A DNA stretch of 64,000 nucleotides from assembly GCF_008001235.1 (NCBI RefSeq), contig NZ_CP040751.1, positions 2,917,501 through 2,981,500 of the forward strand, given 5' to 3'. The notes beneath the pieces were generated by a model, which was given only the letters and a program-made list of their open reading frames with translations, ran no database searches and was not told the DNA's origin. This document shows, in pieces, positions 25,025 to 32,776 of the stretch (positions are counted from its first letter, which is position 1; the number at the start of each line of letters is the position of its first letter). The position numbers and the translations under genes are program-made. The DNA comes from Salidesulfovibrio onnuriiensis (lineage in GTDB: Bacteria; Desulfobacterota; Desulfovibrionia; Desulfovibrionales; Desulfovibrionaceae).

Positions 25025-26239
25025 ATGAAATTACCCAGCCTTAAATTCGGGGACCTGACCGCCAGATTGCCCATCATCCAGGGCGGCATGGGGGTCGGAA
25101 TTTCCCTTTCCGGCCTGGCTTCGGCCGTCGCCAACGAAGGCGGCGTCGGCGTCATCGCCACTTCCATGATCGGCATGCGCGATCCCCAGCGCGCCAAGGA
25201 CCCCCACGGTGCGGACATCCGCGCCTTGGCCGAAGAGATCCGCAAGGCGCGCGAAAAGATGCGCGACGGCCTGCTGGGCGTGAACATCATGTGCGCCCTG
25301 ACCAATTTCAGAGACATGGTCACCACCTCCATGAAGGAAGGCGTGGACGTCATCTTCTCCGGCGCGGGCCTGCCGCTGGACCTGCCCAAGTATCTCAGGG
25401 AAGCATCCGAGGAACTCAAGCGGGAAATCCGTACCAAGCTGGTTCCCATCGTATCCTCGGGCCGCGCCTCCAATATTCTCTGCCGCAAATGGCAATCCCG
25501 GTTCGACTACCTGCCCGACGGCTTCGTGGTGGAAGGCCCCAAGGCGGGCGGCCACCTCGGCTTCAAGCCCGAGGAAATCGACGACCCGGACCACCAGCTG
25601 GAAAAAATCGTGGCCGACGTCATCGAGAGCGTGAAGCCCTTCGAGGACAAGCACGGCAAGCAGATCCCGGTCATCGCCGCAGGCGGCGTCTACACGGGCG
25701 AGGACATCGGCCGGTTCCTGGAAATGGGCGCCGCGGGCGTCCAGATGGGCACCCGATTCGTGGCCACCGAGGAATGCGATGCTGACATCGAATTCAAGAA
25801 GGCCTACATCAACGCCCGCAAGGAAGACGTGAGCATCATCAAGAGCCCCGTGGGCATGCCCGGCCGGGCCATCATGAACAACTTCCTGGAATCCGTTTCC
25901 GAAGGCCTCAAAAAGCCCAAGAAGTGCATCCACAAGTGCCTGCACAGCTGCGCCGAGGAAAACTCGCCCTACTGCATCGCCCAGGCGCTGGTGAACGCAT
26001 ACAGGGGCAAACTCAAGCACGGATTCGCCTTTGCCGGCGCCAACGCTTATCTGGTGGACAAGATTGTCACCGTGAAGGAACTCATGAACTCCCTCACCGG
26101 CGAGTGCGAAGGCTACATCGATACCCACAGGGAGCGTTTCGACAAATTCCTCAGCGAAAAACGCGAGGAACTCGACTCCTTTGTGGAAGAAAAAAAGGAA
26201 CAGCTGGACAAGCTGCTCAAGCGCGATGGCGGCGAATAG
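25025..26239 (+). CDS. Nitronate monooxygenase-family FMN enzyme with four-cysteine insert
   Basis: FMN-dependent TIM-barrel enzyme of the nitronate monooxygenase / 2-nitropropane dioxygenase family, 404 residues. Key motifs are IIQGGMGVGISLSGLASAVA at the N-terminus, GPKAGGHLGF with the likely catalytic His177, and IAAGGVYTGEDIGRFLEMGA plus VQMGTRFVATEE for FMN phosphate binding. Residues 301-317 hold four cysteines (C301, C305, C309, C317) in a CX3CX3CX7C pattern, which is absent from the well-studied aerobic enzymes. The C-terminal 50 residues are charged and probably helical. In an oxygen-poor cell the natural substrate is uncertain. Own promoter upstream and terminator downstream. Confidence 0.85.
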   Translation: MKLPSLKFGDLTARLPIIQGGMGVGISLSGLASAVANEGGVGVIATSMIGMRDPQRAKDPHGADIRALAEEIRKAREKMRDGLLGVNIMCALTNFRDMVTTSMKEGVDVIFSGAGLPLDLPKYLREASEELKREIRTKLVPIVSSGRASNILCRKWQSRFDYLPDGFVVEGPKAGGHLGFKPEEIDDPDHQLEKIVADVIESVKPFEDKHGKQIPVIAAGGVYTGEDIGRFLEMGAAGVQMGTRFVATEECDADIEFKKAYINARKEDVSIIKSPVGMPGRAIMNNFLESVSEGLKKPKKCIHKCLHSCAEENSPYCIAQALVNAYRGKLKHGFAFAGANAYLVDKIVTVKELMNSLTGECEGYIDTHRERFDKFLSEKREELDSFVEEKKEQLDKLLKRDGGE

Positions 26240-26261
26240 CGCGCCGAAAAACGAAACCATC

Positions 26262-26294
26262 AGCCCCCGACTGCTTGCCAGCCGGGGGCTTTTT
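26262..26294 (+). terminator. Rho-independent terminator after nitronate monooxygenase gene
   Basis: Stem AGCCCCCG / CGGGGGCT with a small inner CTG/CAG pairing, followed by TTTT. Confidence 0.88.
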
Positions 26295-26306
26295 ATTTAT
26301 CTCCGC

Positions 26307-27251
26307 ATGATCATGAGAAAAATAATCATCACCGGCTGTCTGGCCGCCCTGTTCTTCAGCTCGACCTTTGTGCTCAACCGGGCCATGAGCCTGGAGGGCG
26401 GGCACTGGGTCTGGACCTCCAGCCTGCGCTACCTGTGGATGCTCCTGCTGCTCTCCGGCTGGATGCTCGTTTCCGGCAAGGCGCGGCTGCTCGGACAGAC
26501 GCTGTCCCTTTTCAAAAGGCACTGGATATTCTGGACCACGGCCGGCAGCATCGGATTCGGCCTCTTCTATGCGCTGATCACGTACAGTGTCACCTTTGCG
26601 CCCGGCTGGATCGTGGCCACGACATGGCAGACCACCATACTGGCCACCCCGCTCGTGCTGCTCGGATTCGGGCGCAAGGTATCGTTGCGGGCCCTGGCGC
26701 TGACGCTCATCGTCTTCGCCGGGGTGATCCTGGTCAATGTGGAGCATGCGGCCTCGACCCCGCTTTCCTTTGTCCTGCTCGGTGCCCTTCCCGTGCTCGG
26801 AGCGGGTTTCGCCTACCCCGTCGGTAACCAGATGGTCTGGGAGGCCCGGGAAGGGGGCAACAGGTTCATTCCGGCCATAGACCACCCGGCCATGTCCGAC
26901 GGCTTCGCCCGGGTACTGCTCCTGACCTTGGGGTCCGTGCCCCTGTGGCTGGCCCTGATCCTCGCCACCACGCCCCCTGCGCCTTCGGAGGGGCAGCTGA
27001 TCATGACCGGAACCGTGGCCCTGCTCTCCGGAGTCATTGCCACCACCCTTTTTCTCAATGCCCGGTATGCGGCCACCAACGCCTCGGAGCTGGCCGCCGC
27101 GGACTGCACCCAGTCCATGGAGGTGGTCTTCGCCCTTGCCGGGGAATGCCTGTTCCTGGACGGCGCGCTTCCCGGCATGCTCGGGGCGTTCGGCATCGCC
27201 CTGACCGTCATCGGTCTCGTGCTCTACATCCGCGTGCAGAACGTACGGTAA
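26307..27251 (+). CDS. DMT-superfamily multidrug-resistance-type efflux transporter
   Basis: Predicted inner-membrane protein of about 314 residues with nine or ten hydrophobic segments. The first is GCLAALFFSSTFVLNRAMSL; later ones include GFGLFYALITYSVTFAPGWI and TGTVALLSGVIATTLFLNAR. The sequence MSLEGGHWVWTSSLRYLWML is typical of the multidrug-resistance efflux branch of the DMT superfamily. Translation starts at ATG 26307 or 26313, just after the terminator of the previous gene; no strong ribosome-binding site is visible. Longer versions overlap the nitronate monooxygenase gene and are rejected. Substrate unknown. It converges on the cyclophilin gene. Confidence 0.8.
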   Translation: MIMRKIIITGCLAALFFSSTFVLNRAMSLEGGHWVWTSSLRYLWMLLLLSGWMLVSGKARLLGQTLSLFKRHWIFWTTAGSIGFGLFYALITYSVTFAPGWIVATTWQTTILATPLVLLGFGRKVSLRALALTLIVFAGVILVNVEHAASTPLSFVLLGALPVLGAGFAYPVGNQMVWEAREGGNRFIPAIDHPAMSDGFARVLLLTLGSVPLWLALILATTPPAPSEGQLIMTGTVALLSGVIATTLFLNARYAATNASELAAADCTQSMEVVFALAGECLFLDGALPGMLGAFGIALTVIGLVLYIRVQNVR

Positions 27252-27290
27252 TCACCAGTCTTTCAAGCCCAGACATCTCGCCCACCATAA

Positions 27291-27331
27291 AAACAAAGAG
27301 GGACCGAGCAATGCTCGGTCCCTCTTTGTTT
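27291..27331. terminator. Bidirectional terminator between convergent genes
   Basis: 19-bp perfect arms (27291-27309 and 27313-27331) with loop AAT. A-rich and T-rich ends serve both directions: the EamA gene on plus and the cyclophilin operon on minus. Confidence 0.93.
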
Positions 27332-27398
27332 CAAAATCATCCCCCGTGCCCGCCAGAGACGAGATACGGAAACAGGCGCGTTTTATCGGCAGCCTTGC

Positions 27399-27905
27399 CT
27401 ACTCGAACCGGTAGGCTGCAATGATGGAAATGGGATCCACGGGCACATCGTCGTACCCCTGATAGCTGCGGGTCTTGACCTTGGCGATCTTTTCCACCAC
27501 GTCCATGCCGTCGCTCACCTGGCCGAACACGCAGTAGCCCCAGCCTTCCTCGGATTCCCCGGAATGGTCCAGGTCCGCGTTGTCCGCCACGTTGATGAAG
27601 AACTGGGCGGCGCCGCTGTGTGGATCGGCGGTACGGGCCACGGCCACGGTTCCCTTGAGATTCTTGAGCCCGTTCTTGGCCTCGTTCTCGATGGGAGCCT
27701 TGGTGTCCTTCTCTTCCATGGAGAAGGTCAGGCCGCCGCACTGGATCATGAAGCCCTTGATGACGCGGTGAAACAGGGTCCCCTCGTAGAACTCGTCGTC
27801 CACGTAGCTCAGAAAATTCTCAACGGTCTTGGGTGCCTTGTCCGGAAAGAGTTCGATCAGGATCTCGCCCATGGGCGTTTCCAGAAGAACAAGAGGATTA
27901 TCCAT
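27399..27905 (-). CDS. Cyclophilin-type peptidyl-prolyl cis-trans isomerase
   Basis: Catalyses proline isomerisation during protein folding. The 168-residue protein has no signal peptide, so it is cytoplasmic. Family signatures are APKTVENFLSYVDDEFYEGT, LFHRVIKGFMIQCGG (with the active-site Arg of FHRVI), and SGAAQFFINVADNADLDHSG. The loop around residues 65-90 (FSMEEKDTKAPIENEAKNGL) is the usual prokaryotic form. The ATG at 27905 follows AGGA; an ATG 15 bases upstream is possible. It lies 21 bp after xerC and is the last gene of that unit. Confidence 0.92.
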   Translation of the reverse strand: MDNPLVLLETPMGEILIELFPDKAPKTVENFLSYVDDEFYEGTLFHRVIKGFMIQCGGLTFSMEEKDTKAPIENEAKNGLKNLKGTVAVARTADPHSGAAQFFINVADNADLDHSGESEEGWGYCVFGQVSDGMDVVEKIAKVKTRSYQGYDDVPVDPISIIAAYRFE

Positions 27906-27926
27906 CGGTCCTATCTCCATACGATT

Positions 27927-28856
27927 TTATTTTTTACGTTCCGTGCCGTCGGCGCGCGGATGCGCCTTGTCATAAACCCGCATGATCTGCTGCAGATCCA
28001 GATGCGTATACCGCTGGGTGGTGGTCAGCCGTTCATGGCCCAGCAGCTCCTGCACGCTGCGCAGGTCGGCTCCCGCCTCAAGCATGTGCGTGGCAAAACT
28101 GTGCCGGAGCATGTGAGGATGCACATCGCGCGGGATGCCCGCCACCGCCGCCAGATTGGCCAGAATACGGTTGGCCTGCCGCCGATTGAGCCGCCTGCCG
28201 CGAGCCCCGATGAACAGGGCCTGCTCCAGGGGATCCGGGTCCAGCGCCTGGCGCTGGCGAAGCCACGCGCGAACGCGTTCTTCGCATTTTTTGCTCACCG
28301 GCACAATACGTTCCTTGTTGCCCTTGCCGACCACCCGCACCATGCCCGAATCAATGTCATGCACATCCAGGGCCATGGCCTCGGAAATACGCAGGCCCGA
28401 ACCATAGAGCAGCTCGGCCAGGGCCAGATCGCGCAGCCCTTCCGGGTCCGGCGGAATCCCGGCTTCCATGATGGCCAGGGCCTGATCCACGTTGAGGGCC
28501 TTGGGGTGGTGCTTTTCCTGCTTGGGATTGCGCACACCCACGGTGGGATCCTTCTGGATCAGCTGGTGCTTGAGCAGGAAACGGAAAAAGGCGCGCAGGC
28601 TGGAGAGCTTGCGGGAGACCGTGCTCTTGGTCACCCTGCGGCGATGCAGCTCGGCCAGAAAGGAACGGATGATCTCCTTGGAAACCCGCTCGGGGCGCTC
28701 CAGGGAACGCCGCTTGGTGCGCAGGAACTCGTCGAACTGGGAAAGGTCCGTGCCGTAGGAACGCACCGTGGCCTCGGAATAGCCCTTCTCCACCTCGAGA
28801 TACGAGAGAAAGCCCCGGACCATCTCTCCCAGATCAGGTACGCCGGTCCAGGACAT
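27927..28856 (-). CDS. xerC: Tyrosine site-specific recombinase, XerC/XerD type
   Basis: Resolves chromosome dimers at dif together with a partner recombinase. The 309-residue protein has an N-terminal SAM-like core-binding domain (residues 10-105) and a catalytic domain. The full active-site set is present: R156 (GSGLRIS), K178 (VVGKGNKER), H248 and R251 (HPHMLRHSF), H274 (LLGHERL) and the nucleophile Y283 (TQRYTH). Length and lack of neighbouring phage genes mark it as the housekeeping enzyme, not an integrase. Whether it is XerC or XerD needs a tree. Its start overlaps the end of the GGDEF gene by 23 bp. Confidence 0.88.
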   Translation of the reverse strand: MSWTGVPDLGEMVRGFLSYLEVEKGYSEATVRSYGTDLSQFDEFLRTKRRSLERPERVSKEIIRSFLAELHRRRVTKSTVSRKLSSLRAFFRFLLKHQLIQKDPTVGVRNPKQEKHHPKALNVDQALAIMEAGIPPDPEGLRDLALAELLYGSGLRISEAMALDVHDIDSGMVRVVGKGNKERIVPVSKKCEERVRAWLRQRQALDPDPLEQALFIGARGRRLNRRQANRILANLAAVAGIPRDVHPHMLRHSFATHMLEAGADLRSVQELLGHERLTTTQRYTHLDLQQIMRVYDKAHPRADGTERKK

Positions 28857-29793
28857 AACAACTCTTGGGGTTTTCCTTGGCCTTCTTCTTGAGGCTCATG
28901 GCAATGGCCGAGGCCTCACCAAAGTGCTCCATGCGGCCGTCCTGATTGAAAACAACGGCAATGGACACGGCCATGAGCGGGAATTCACGAACCTCGCCCT
29001 GGCGGTCCGTGGAAATAATCTTGCCCTGCTTGCGGTCTTCGGCATCGTAGAAATTGGGCACAATGGCGTCGAAGGTCTTGACGATTCGCTGGCAGGCTTC
29101 CTCCACGAGCTCGGGCGGCATGATGAACACGAAGTCGTCACCGCCCACATGGCCCACGAAATTCTTGCCGCCGCCAAAGCTCTTGATGGTGTTGACGATG
29201 ACCCGCGCGGTCATCATCAGGATCTCGTCGCCCCGGGAAAACCCGTATTTGTCGTTGAAGGACTTGAAGAAATCCAGGTCGCAATAGGCCAGGGCAAAGT
29301 CTTCCTTCTTGTCGATGAGCTGCTGGATGCGCTGAATGATGGAGGTGTTGCCCGGCAGCTTGGAGAGCGGGTTGGCGTCCAGGGCGCGCATGGCGCGGCA
29401 GATGGTCAGGTTGACTCGGTCCCGCGCCTCGCACGGAGTGAAGGGGCGCACCAGGAAGTCGTCCACCTCGACCGAGGCCCAGTCCCAGGGAGTGCTCATG
29501 TCGTCCTGGTCCAGGACCAGCACCACGGGCAACTGACGGTAGACATTCTCGCTCTTGACCGAGTTGGCGACCTCGGCCCCGCTGATGTCCTCCAGACGGT
29601 TGTCCACGATAAGCAGATCCGGCGGCTCATTGAAAAGCAGCTCTATGGCGCTGCGGCCACGTTCAAAGACCGTGAACTCCATCCACTCGTCGCTCCACAG
29701 GCTCTTGAGGGTCTCCACCAGCTCCAGGTCCGGGGAGATCACGAATGCCCGCTGCTTGTGGGAAAACGGGGGATTTTGGGATGCGTCAGCCAT
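28834..29793 (-). CDS. GGDEF-domain protein with degenerate receiver domain
   Basis: Probable c-di-GMP signalling protein, 319 residues. Residues 14-130 resemble a response-regulator receiver with the phospho-acceptor-like Asp in DLLIVDNRLEDISG. The usual N-terminal acidic pair is missing (FVISPDLE) and the conserved Lys is Arg (FLVRPF), so phosphorylation is doubtful. The GGDEF half (residues 140-315) has YCDLDFFKSFNDKYGFSRGD and the signature GGDDF in place of GGDEF. The inhibitory RxxD site is replaced by GGKN. Diguanylate cyclase activity is therefore possible but not certain. First gene of a unit with xerC and the cyclophilin. Confidence 0.83.
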   Translation of the reverse strand: MADASQNPPFSHKQRAFVISPDLELVETLKSLWSDEWMEFTVFERGRSAIELLFNEPPDLLIVDNRLEDISGAEVANSVKSENVYRQLPVVLVLDQDDMSTPWDWASVEVDDFLVRPFTPCEARDRVNLTICRAMRALDANPLSKLPGNTSIIQRIQQLIDKKEDFALAYCDLDFFKSFNDKYGFSRGDEILMMTARVIVNTIKSFGGGKNFVGHVGGDDFVFIMPPELVEEACQRIVKTFDAIVPNFYDAEDRKQGKIISTDRQGEVREFPLMAVSIAVVFNQDGRMEHFGEASAIAMSLKKKAKENPKSCYVLDRRT

Positions 29794-29832
29794 ACGGAAT
29801 TTCTAGCACCGGTGTAACTGTTCGTCAAAGCA

Positions 29833-29871
29833 TATAAAAGAGGCTGCCAATTCCCTTGGGAACTGACAGCC
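29833..29871 (-). terminator. Rho-independent terminator after the HDOD gene
   Basis: On the minus strand, GGCTGTCAGTTCCC pairs with GGGAATTGGCAGCC (two mismatches) and is followed by TCTTTTAT. It ends the operon read from 31141 or beyond. Confidence 0.8.
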
Positions 29872-29893
29872 GCATACGTGCGAAAGACTCTCC

Positions 29894-30733
29894 CTAGAAA
29901 GTCACGTCGGAAACATCCAGCAGCTGATCGGCCAATTCGTCCATACATTTTTCCAGATCGCTCATCTTGAAGCCGATCTCCTTCATGGCCTCGGGGCGCA
30001 GATAGGCTGTCTGGTCGTCGCCCGAGGTGCCGAACTCGAACAGGCGCACCATGAAATCGCCCAGGTGCACCACGCAGCAGGTGGACTTGTACAGCTCGGC
30101 CATGTGCGGGCTGTGGTGGCGGCTCATGGCCTCCCGGATGTTGCCCGGCAGGTTCCAGTGGCGGCCCAGCCAGGCGTTGATGCGGTCGTGCCCGAAACCG
30201 AGCAGATCCTTTTCCGCCTTGTAGTAGGTAAGATTCTTCTTCCTGACGTTGTCCAGAATCTGCTGGTGCAGCTCCGGGAGCTGGACCGCGGTAACCACCT
30301 TGCCCAGGTCGTGCAGCAAACCGGCCACAGCATATTCCTCGGGGTCGTCGAACCCGGCGTGGCGGGCAATGATGCCGCTGGCCGTGGCGCAGCCCAGGCT
30401 GTGTTCCCAGAGCCCTTCCATGGCCTGCACCATCATGTCGAACACCGATGTGGAAATGATGATGCCGCGAATGACGTTGAAGCCCAGCAGCACGAGACCG
30501 TGCTGGATGGAACTGATGCGGCCCGGGAAGCCGTACACCGGCGAGTTGACCATCTTGAGCACCTTGGCCGAAAGCACCTGATCCTTGGAGATGGCGTTGG
30601 CGATCTCCTCGGTGGAGGTTTCGGGGTTCTCCACGAGCTTGGTCACCTCGTCGAGCACGCCGGGCAGGGTCGGCAGATCCTTGATGGCCAGGACCTGTCC
30701 CTTGACGCTGGTTTTGAGATCCATGTCCTGCAT
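29894..30733 (-). CDS. HDOD-domain signalling protein
   Basis: Cytoplasmic 279-residue protein with an HDOD domain at about residues 15-210: KDLPTLPGVLDEVTKLVENP, ISKDQVLSAKVLKMVNSPVY and GLLHDLGKVV. HDOD is a relative of the HD hydrolase fold, usually without proven enzyme activity and often tied to c-di-GMP and two-component signalling. Here an HD pair is present in LLHDLG, while further metal ligands are not evident. It begins on the base after the stop of the small upstream gene, whose product looks like the N-terminal partner domain often fused to HD-GYP/HDOD proteins. Partner signals unknown. Confidence 0.85.
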   Translation of the reverse strand: MQDMDLKTSVKGQVLAIKDLPTLPGVLDEVTKLVENPETSTEEIANAISKDQVLSAKVLKMVNSPVYGFPGRISSIQHGLVLLGFNVIRGIIISTSVFDMMVQAMEGLWEHSLGCATASGIIARHAGFDDPEEYAVAGLLHDLGKVVTAVQLPELHQQILDNVRKKNLTYYKAEKDLLGFGHDRINAWLGRHWNLPGNIREAMSRHHSPHMAELYKSTCCVVHLGDFMVRLFEFGTSGDDQTAYLRPEAMKEIGFKMSDLEKCMDELADQLLDVSDVTF

Positions 30734-31141
30734 CTATTTCTCGCCGCCGCTGCCGTTCACTTGGGCCTGTTCTATTTCCATGTCGCTCTGCCCTTCCCGT
30801 AGCAGGGCCTTGGCCCGCGCCGCCTGGGCGGCGGCCTTGATCCGGAAATAAGATTCCAGCCGCTTCTGGACCATCATCATCCACTTGTCCTTCTTGTGGA
30901 CGCGGAACAGGTGGGGCATGCGCTTGAGCCGCTCGTCAAACTGCGTGCCGCCCGCAGCGCCGCCCATGTCCACGGGATTGCCGTGTACCACTATACGGTC
31001 GATATTCATGGTCTTAATGCGGTCGATAAGCCCCTGGCTCAGTTCCATGTCCGCAGCCATGACCGTGATGCCGTTGTCACGTTCCACGGGCCGGGCCAGC
31101 TTCATGCCCGGGCGGGCGAGATCTATGGGTATTTTCTGCAT
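30734..31141 (-). CDS. Small protein with DUF3391-like domain, partner of HDOD protein
   Basis: A 135-residue protein. Its N-terminus (IPIDLARPGMKLARPVERDN, then ELSQGLIDRIKTMNIDRIVV) resembles the short domain found before HD-GYP or HDOD modules in single-chain proteins. The C-terminal half is basic and helical (KRLESYFRIKAAAQAARAKA) and predicted to form a coiled coil. The gene abuts the HDOD gene with no gap, so the two products probably work together. No signal peptide or membrane segment. The start has only a weak ribosome-binding site. Function unknown. Confidence 0.72.
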   Translation of the reverse strand: MQKIPIDLARPGMKLARPVERDNGITVMAADMELSQGLIDRIKTMNIDRIVVHGNPVDMGGAAGGTQFDERLKRMPHLFRVHKKDKWMMMVQKRLESYFRIKAAAQAARAKALLREGQSDMEIEQAQVNGSGGEK

Positions 31142-31212
31142 TCAATTTCACCATTCAGGTTCTGCAACAGACATGCATCATACATGGTTGCCCTGCGGCG
31201 CTCAAGAAGCGC

Positions 31213-31485
31213 CTACATCTTGTCGAAAAAGATGAGCACGCCCATGACCACGAACGCGGCTGCCGCCACCTTCTTGATGATGTTGGGAGAGACGTACTGA
31301 CAGATGAAGCTCGCCAGCATGACGCCCAGAAAACTGACCGTGACCAAGGCCAGGGACGAACCAAAGAACACGGTCCAGGGCTTGCGGGTTTCGGCGGTCA
31401 TGAGCATGCAGGCGAGTTGGGTCTTGTCGCCCAGTTCGGCCACGAACAGGGTGGCAAATGTCGTCACGAACAGTTTCCAGTCCAC
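31213..31485 (-). CDS. UPF0016 (Gdt1/TMEM165-like) half-size membrane protein
   Basis: A 90-residue inner-membrane protein with three hydrophobic segments and one copy of the family motif ELGDKTQ (VAELGDKTQLACMLMTAE). The family exports Mn2+ or Ca2+. Full-size members have two such repeats with ExGDKS/T motifs; single-repeat proteins are expected to assemble as dimers. The start is GTG at 31485, seven bases after GGAGG. It lies 65 bp after dprA on the same strand. I see no manganese riboswitch in the short gap, and no second half-size copy in the window. Confidence 0.82.
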   Translation of the reverse strand: MDWKLFVTTFATLFVAELGDKTQLACMLMTAETRKPWTVFFGSSLALVTVSFLGVMLASFICQYVSPNIIKKVAAAAFVVMGVLIFFDKM

Positions 31486-31550
31486 GAAAGGCCTCCATTG
31501 GTCTGTAAGGTTGCCTTTCTTCTAGTGGGGACAGGGGGATTCGTCAACAA

Positions 31551-32768
31551 TCAGGCTTCCCTGGCCAGATACCACATGCCGGGCAGCTGCCGGACGGCCC
31601 CGCGCATTTCCAGCATGAGCAGGGTCTGGCTGGTCTTGTTGCTGGTCCAGCCAAGGCTGCGGCCCAGCGAATCGATGTGCACCTTGTCGGCGTCGAGCAG
31701 CAGCTCCATGAGGGCCTGTTCCTCGTCGTTGAGCGCCATCTTCTTGCGGACAACGGCTGGAGGGCGCGGCCCGCTCTCCACGTCCTGCCGGGCGCTGGCC
31801 TTGCGGACCTTGGGAATCGTCAAGGGAGCATCCTCGCCCTGATCCGATTCCGAAGGTTCCGGATCCGGCACATGGGCCAACTCCAAGGCAAACTCGTACC
31901 GCAGGGCATGCACGATGTCCGCAGCGTTTTCCACCAGCGCCGCCCCCTGCTTAATGAGCCGGTGGCAGCCGGTGAAGGTGGGCTGGCCCAGCGGACCGGG
32001 CAGGGCAAAGACCTCCCTCCCCTGTTCCGAAGCCAGGCGGGCCGTGATCAGGCTGCCGCTGCGGTTGGCGGCCTCGGCCACCAGAACGCCCAGAGACAGC
32101 CCGCTGATGATGCGGTTGCGATACGGAAAATTCTTGGAAATGGGCGGCGTGTCCGGCGGAAACTCGGAAACCAGGCAGCCCTCCTCGGCCAATTGCCGCT
32201 TCAGATCTTCATGCTCGGGCGGATAGGTGTTTTCCAGCCCGCAACCGAGCACGGCCACGGACTTGCCGAGCCCCTGCAGCCCGCCGCGATGGGCCTGGCC
32301 GTCGATGCCGAGCGCCATGCCGGAAACAACGGTGATGCCGATGCGGGAAAGCTGCCTGCTAATGGAAAAGGCCGCCTGGAGGCCAAACTCCGTGCACTTG
32401 CGCGCGCCCACCACCCCCACCGCTGGATTGGTCAGCAGGGAGACATCGCCCTGGTAATAGAGAAACTCGGGAGAATCAGGGATATGCCGCAGCCGCTCGG
32501 GGTAGCGCGGATCGTGCCAACACAGGACATTGGCCCCGCAGTCCCGGGCCGTGCGGTACTCCTTGGTGGCCTTTTCCCGCCAGGATTCCATGAGGAACAG
32601 CGTGGCCGCATCCGGGCCGGACAAGCCCTTGCCCACCCAGGAGCGGGCATCACACAGGGCGGCATAGGCCGAATCATAATGGGAAAAGATGCGCAGCCGT
32701 GTCTTGGAATCCAGCTTCTTGGAATAGCGAAACGCAAGGCAGGCGTAGAATTCCTTGCCGGATTCCAT
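31551..32768 (-). CDS. dprA: DNA-processing protein DprA
   Basis: Binds incoming single-stranded DNA and loads RecA during transformation; also found in species not known to be competent. The 405-residue protein has an N-terminal helical region and the Rossmann-like DprA/Smf domain (residues 90-300). Motifs are GVVGARKCTEFG, VVSGMALGIDGQAHRGGLQG, VAVLGCGLENTYPPEHEDL and YRNRIISGLSLGVLVAEAAN. A C-terminal winged-helix domain follows (LLDADKVHIDSLGRSLGWTS). An acidic linker of about 50 residues joins the last two. It lies 8 bp after the CpoB-like gene and is likely co-transcribed with it. Confidence 0.93.
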   Translation of the reverse strand: MESGKEFYACLAFRYSKKLDSKTRLRIFSHYDSAYAALCDARSWVGKGLSGPDAATLFLMESWREKATKEYRTARDCGANVLCWHDPRYPERLRHIPDSPEFLYYQGDVSLLTNPAVGVVGARKCTEFGLQAAFSISRQLSRIGITVVSGMALGIDGQAHRGGLQGLGKSVAVLGCGLENTYPPEHEDLKRQLAEEGCLVSEFPPDTPPISKNFPYRNRIISGLSLGVLVAEAANRSGSLITARLASEQGREVFALPGPLGQPTFTGCHRLIKQGAALVENAADIVHALRYEFALELAHVPDPEPSESDQGEDAPLTIPKVRKASARQDVESGPRPPAVVRKKMALNDEEQALMELLLDADKVHIDSLGRSLGWTSNKTSQTLLMLEMRGAVRQLPGMWYLAREA

Positions 32769-32776
32769 GGAACGGC

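Noticed and set aside
27927-28856. Tyrosine recombinase as a sign of a mobile element
   Set aside because: Length, motifs and housekeeping neighbours fit XerC/XerD; no inverted repeats or cargo genes are nearby.
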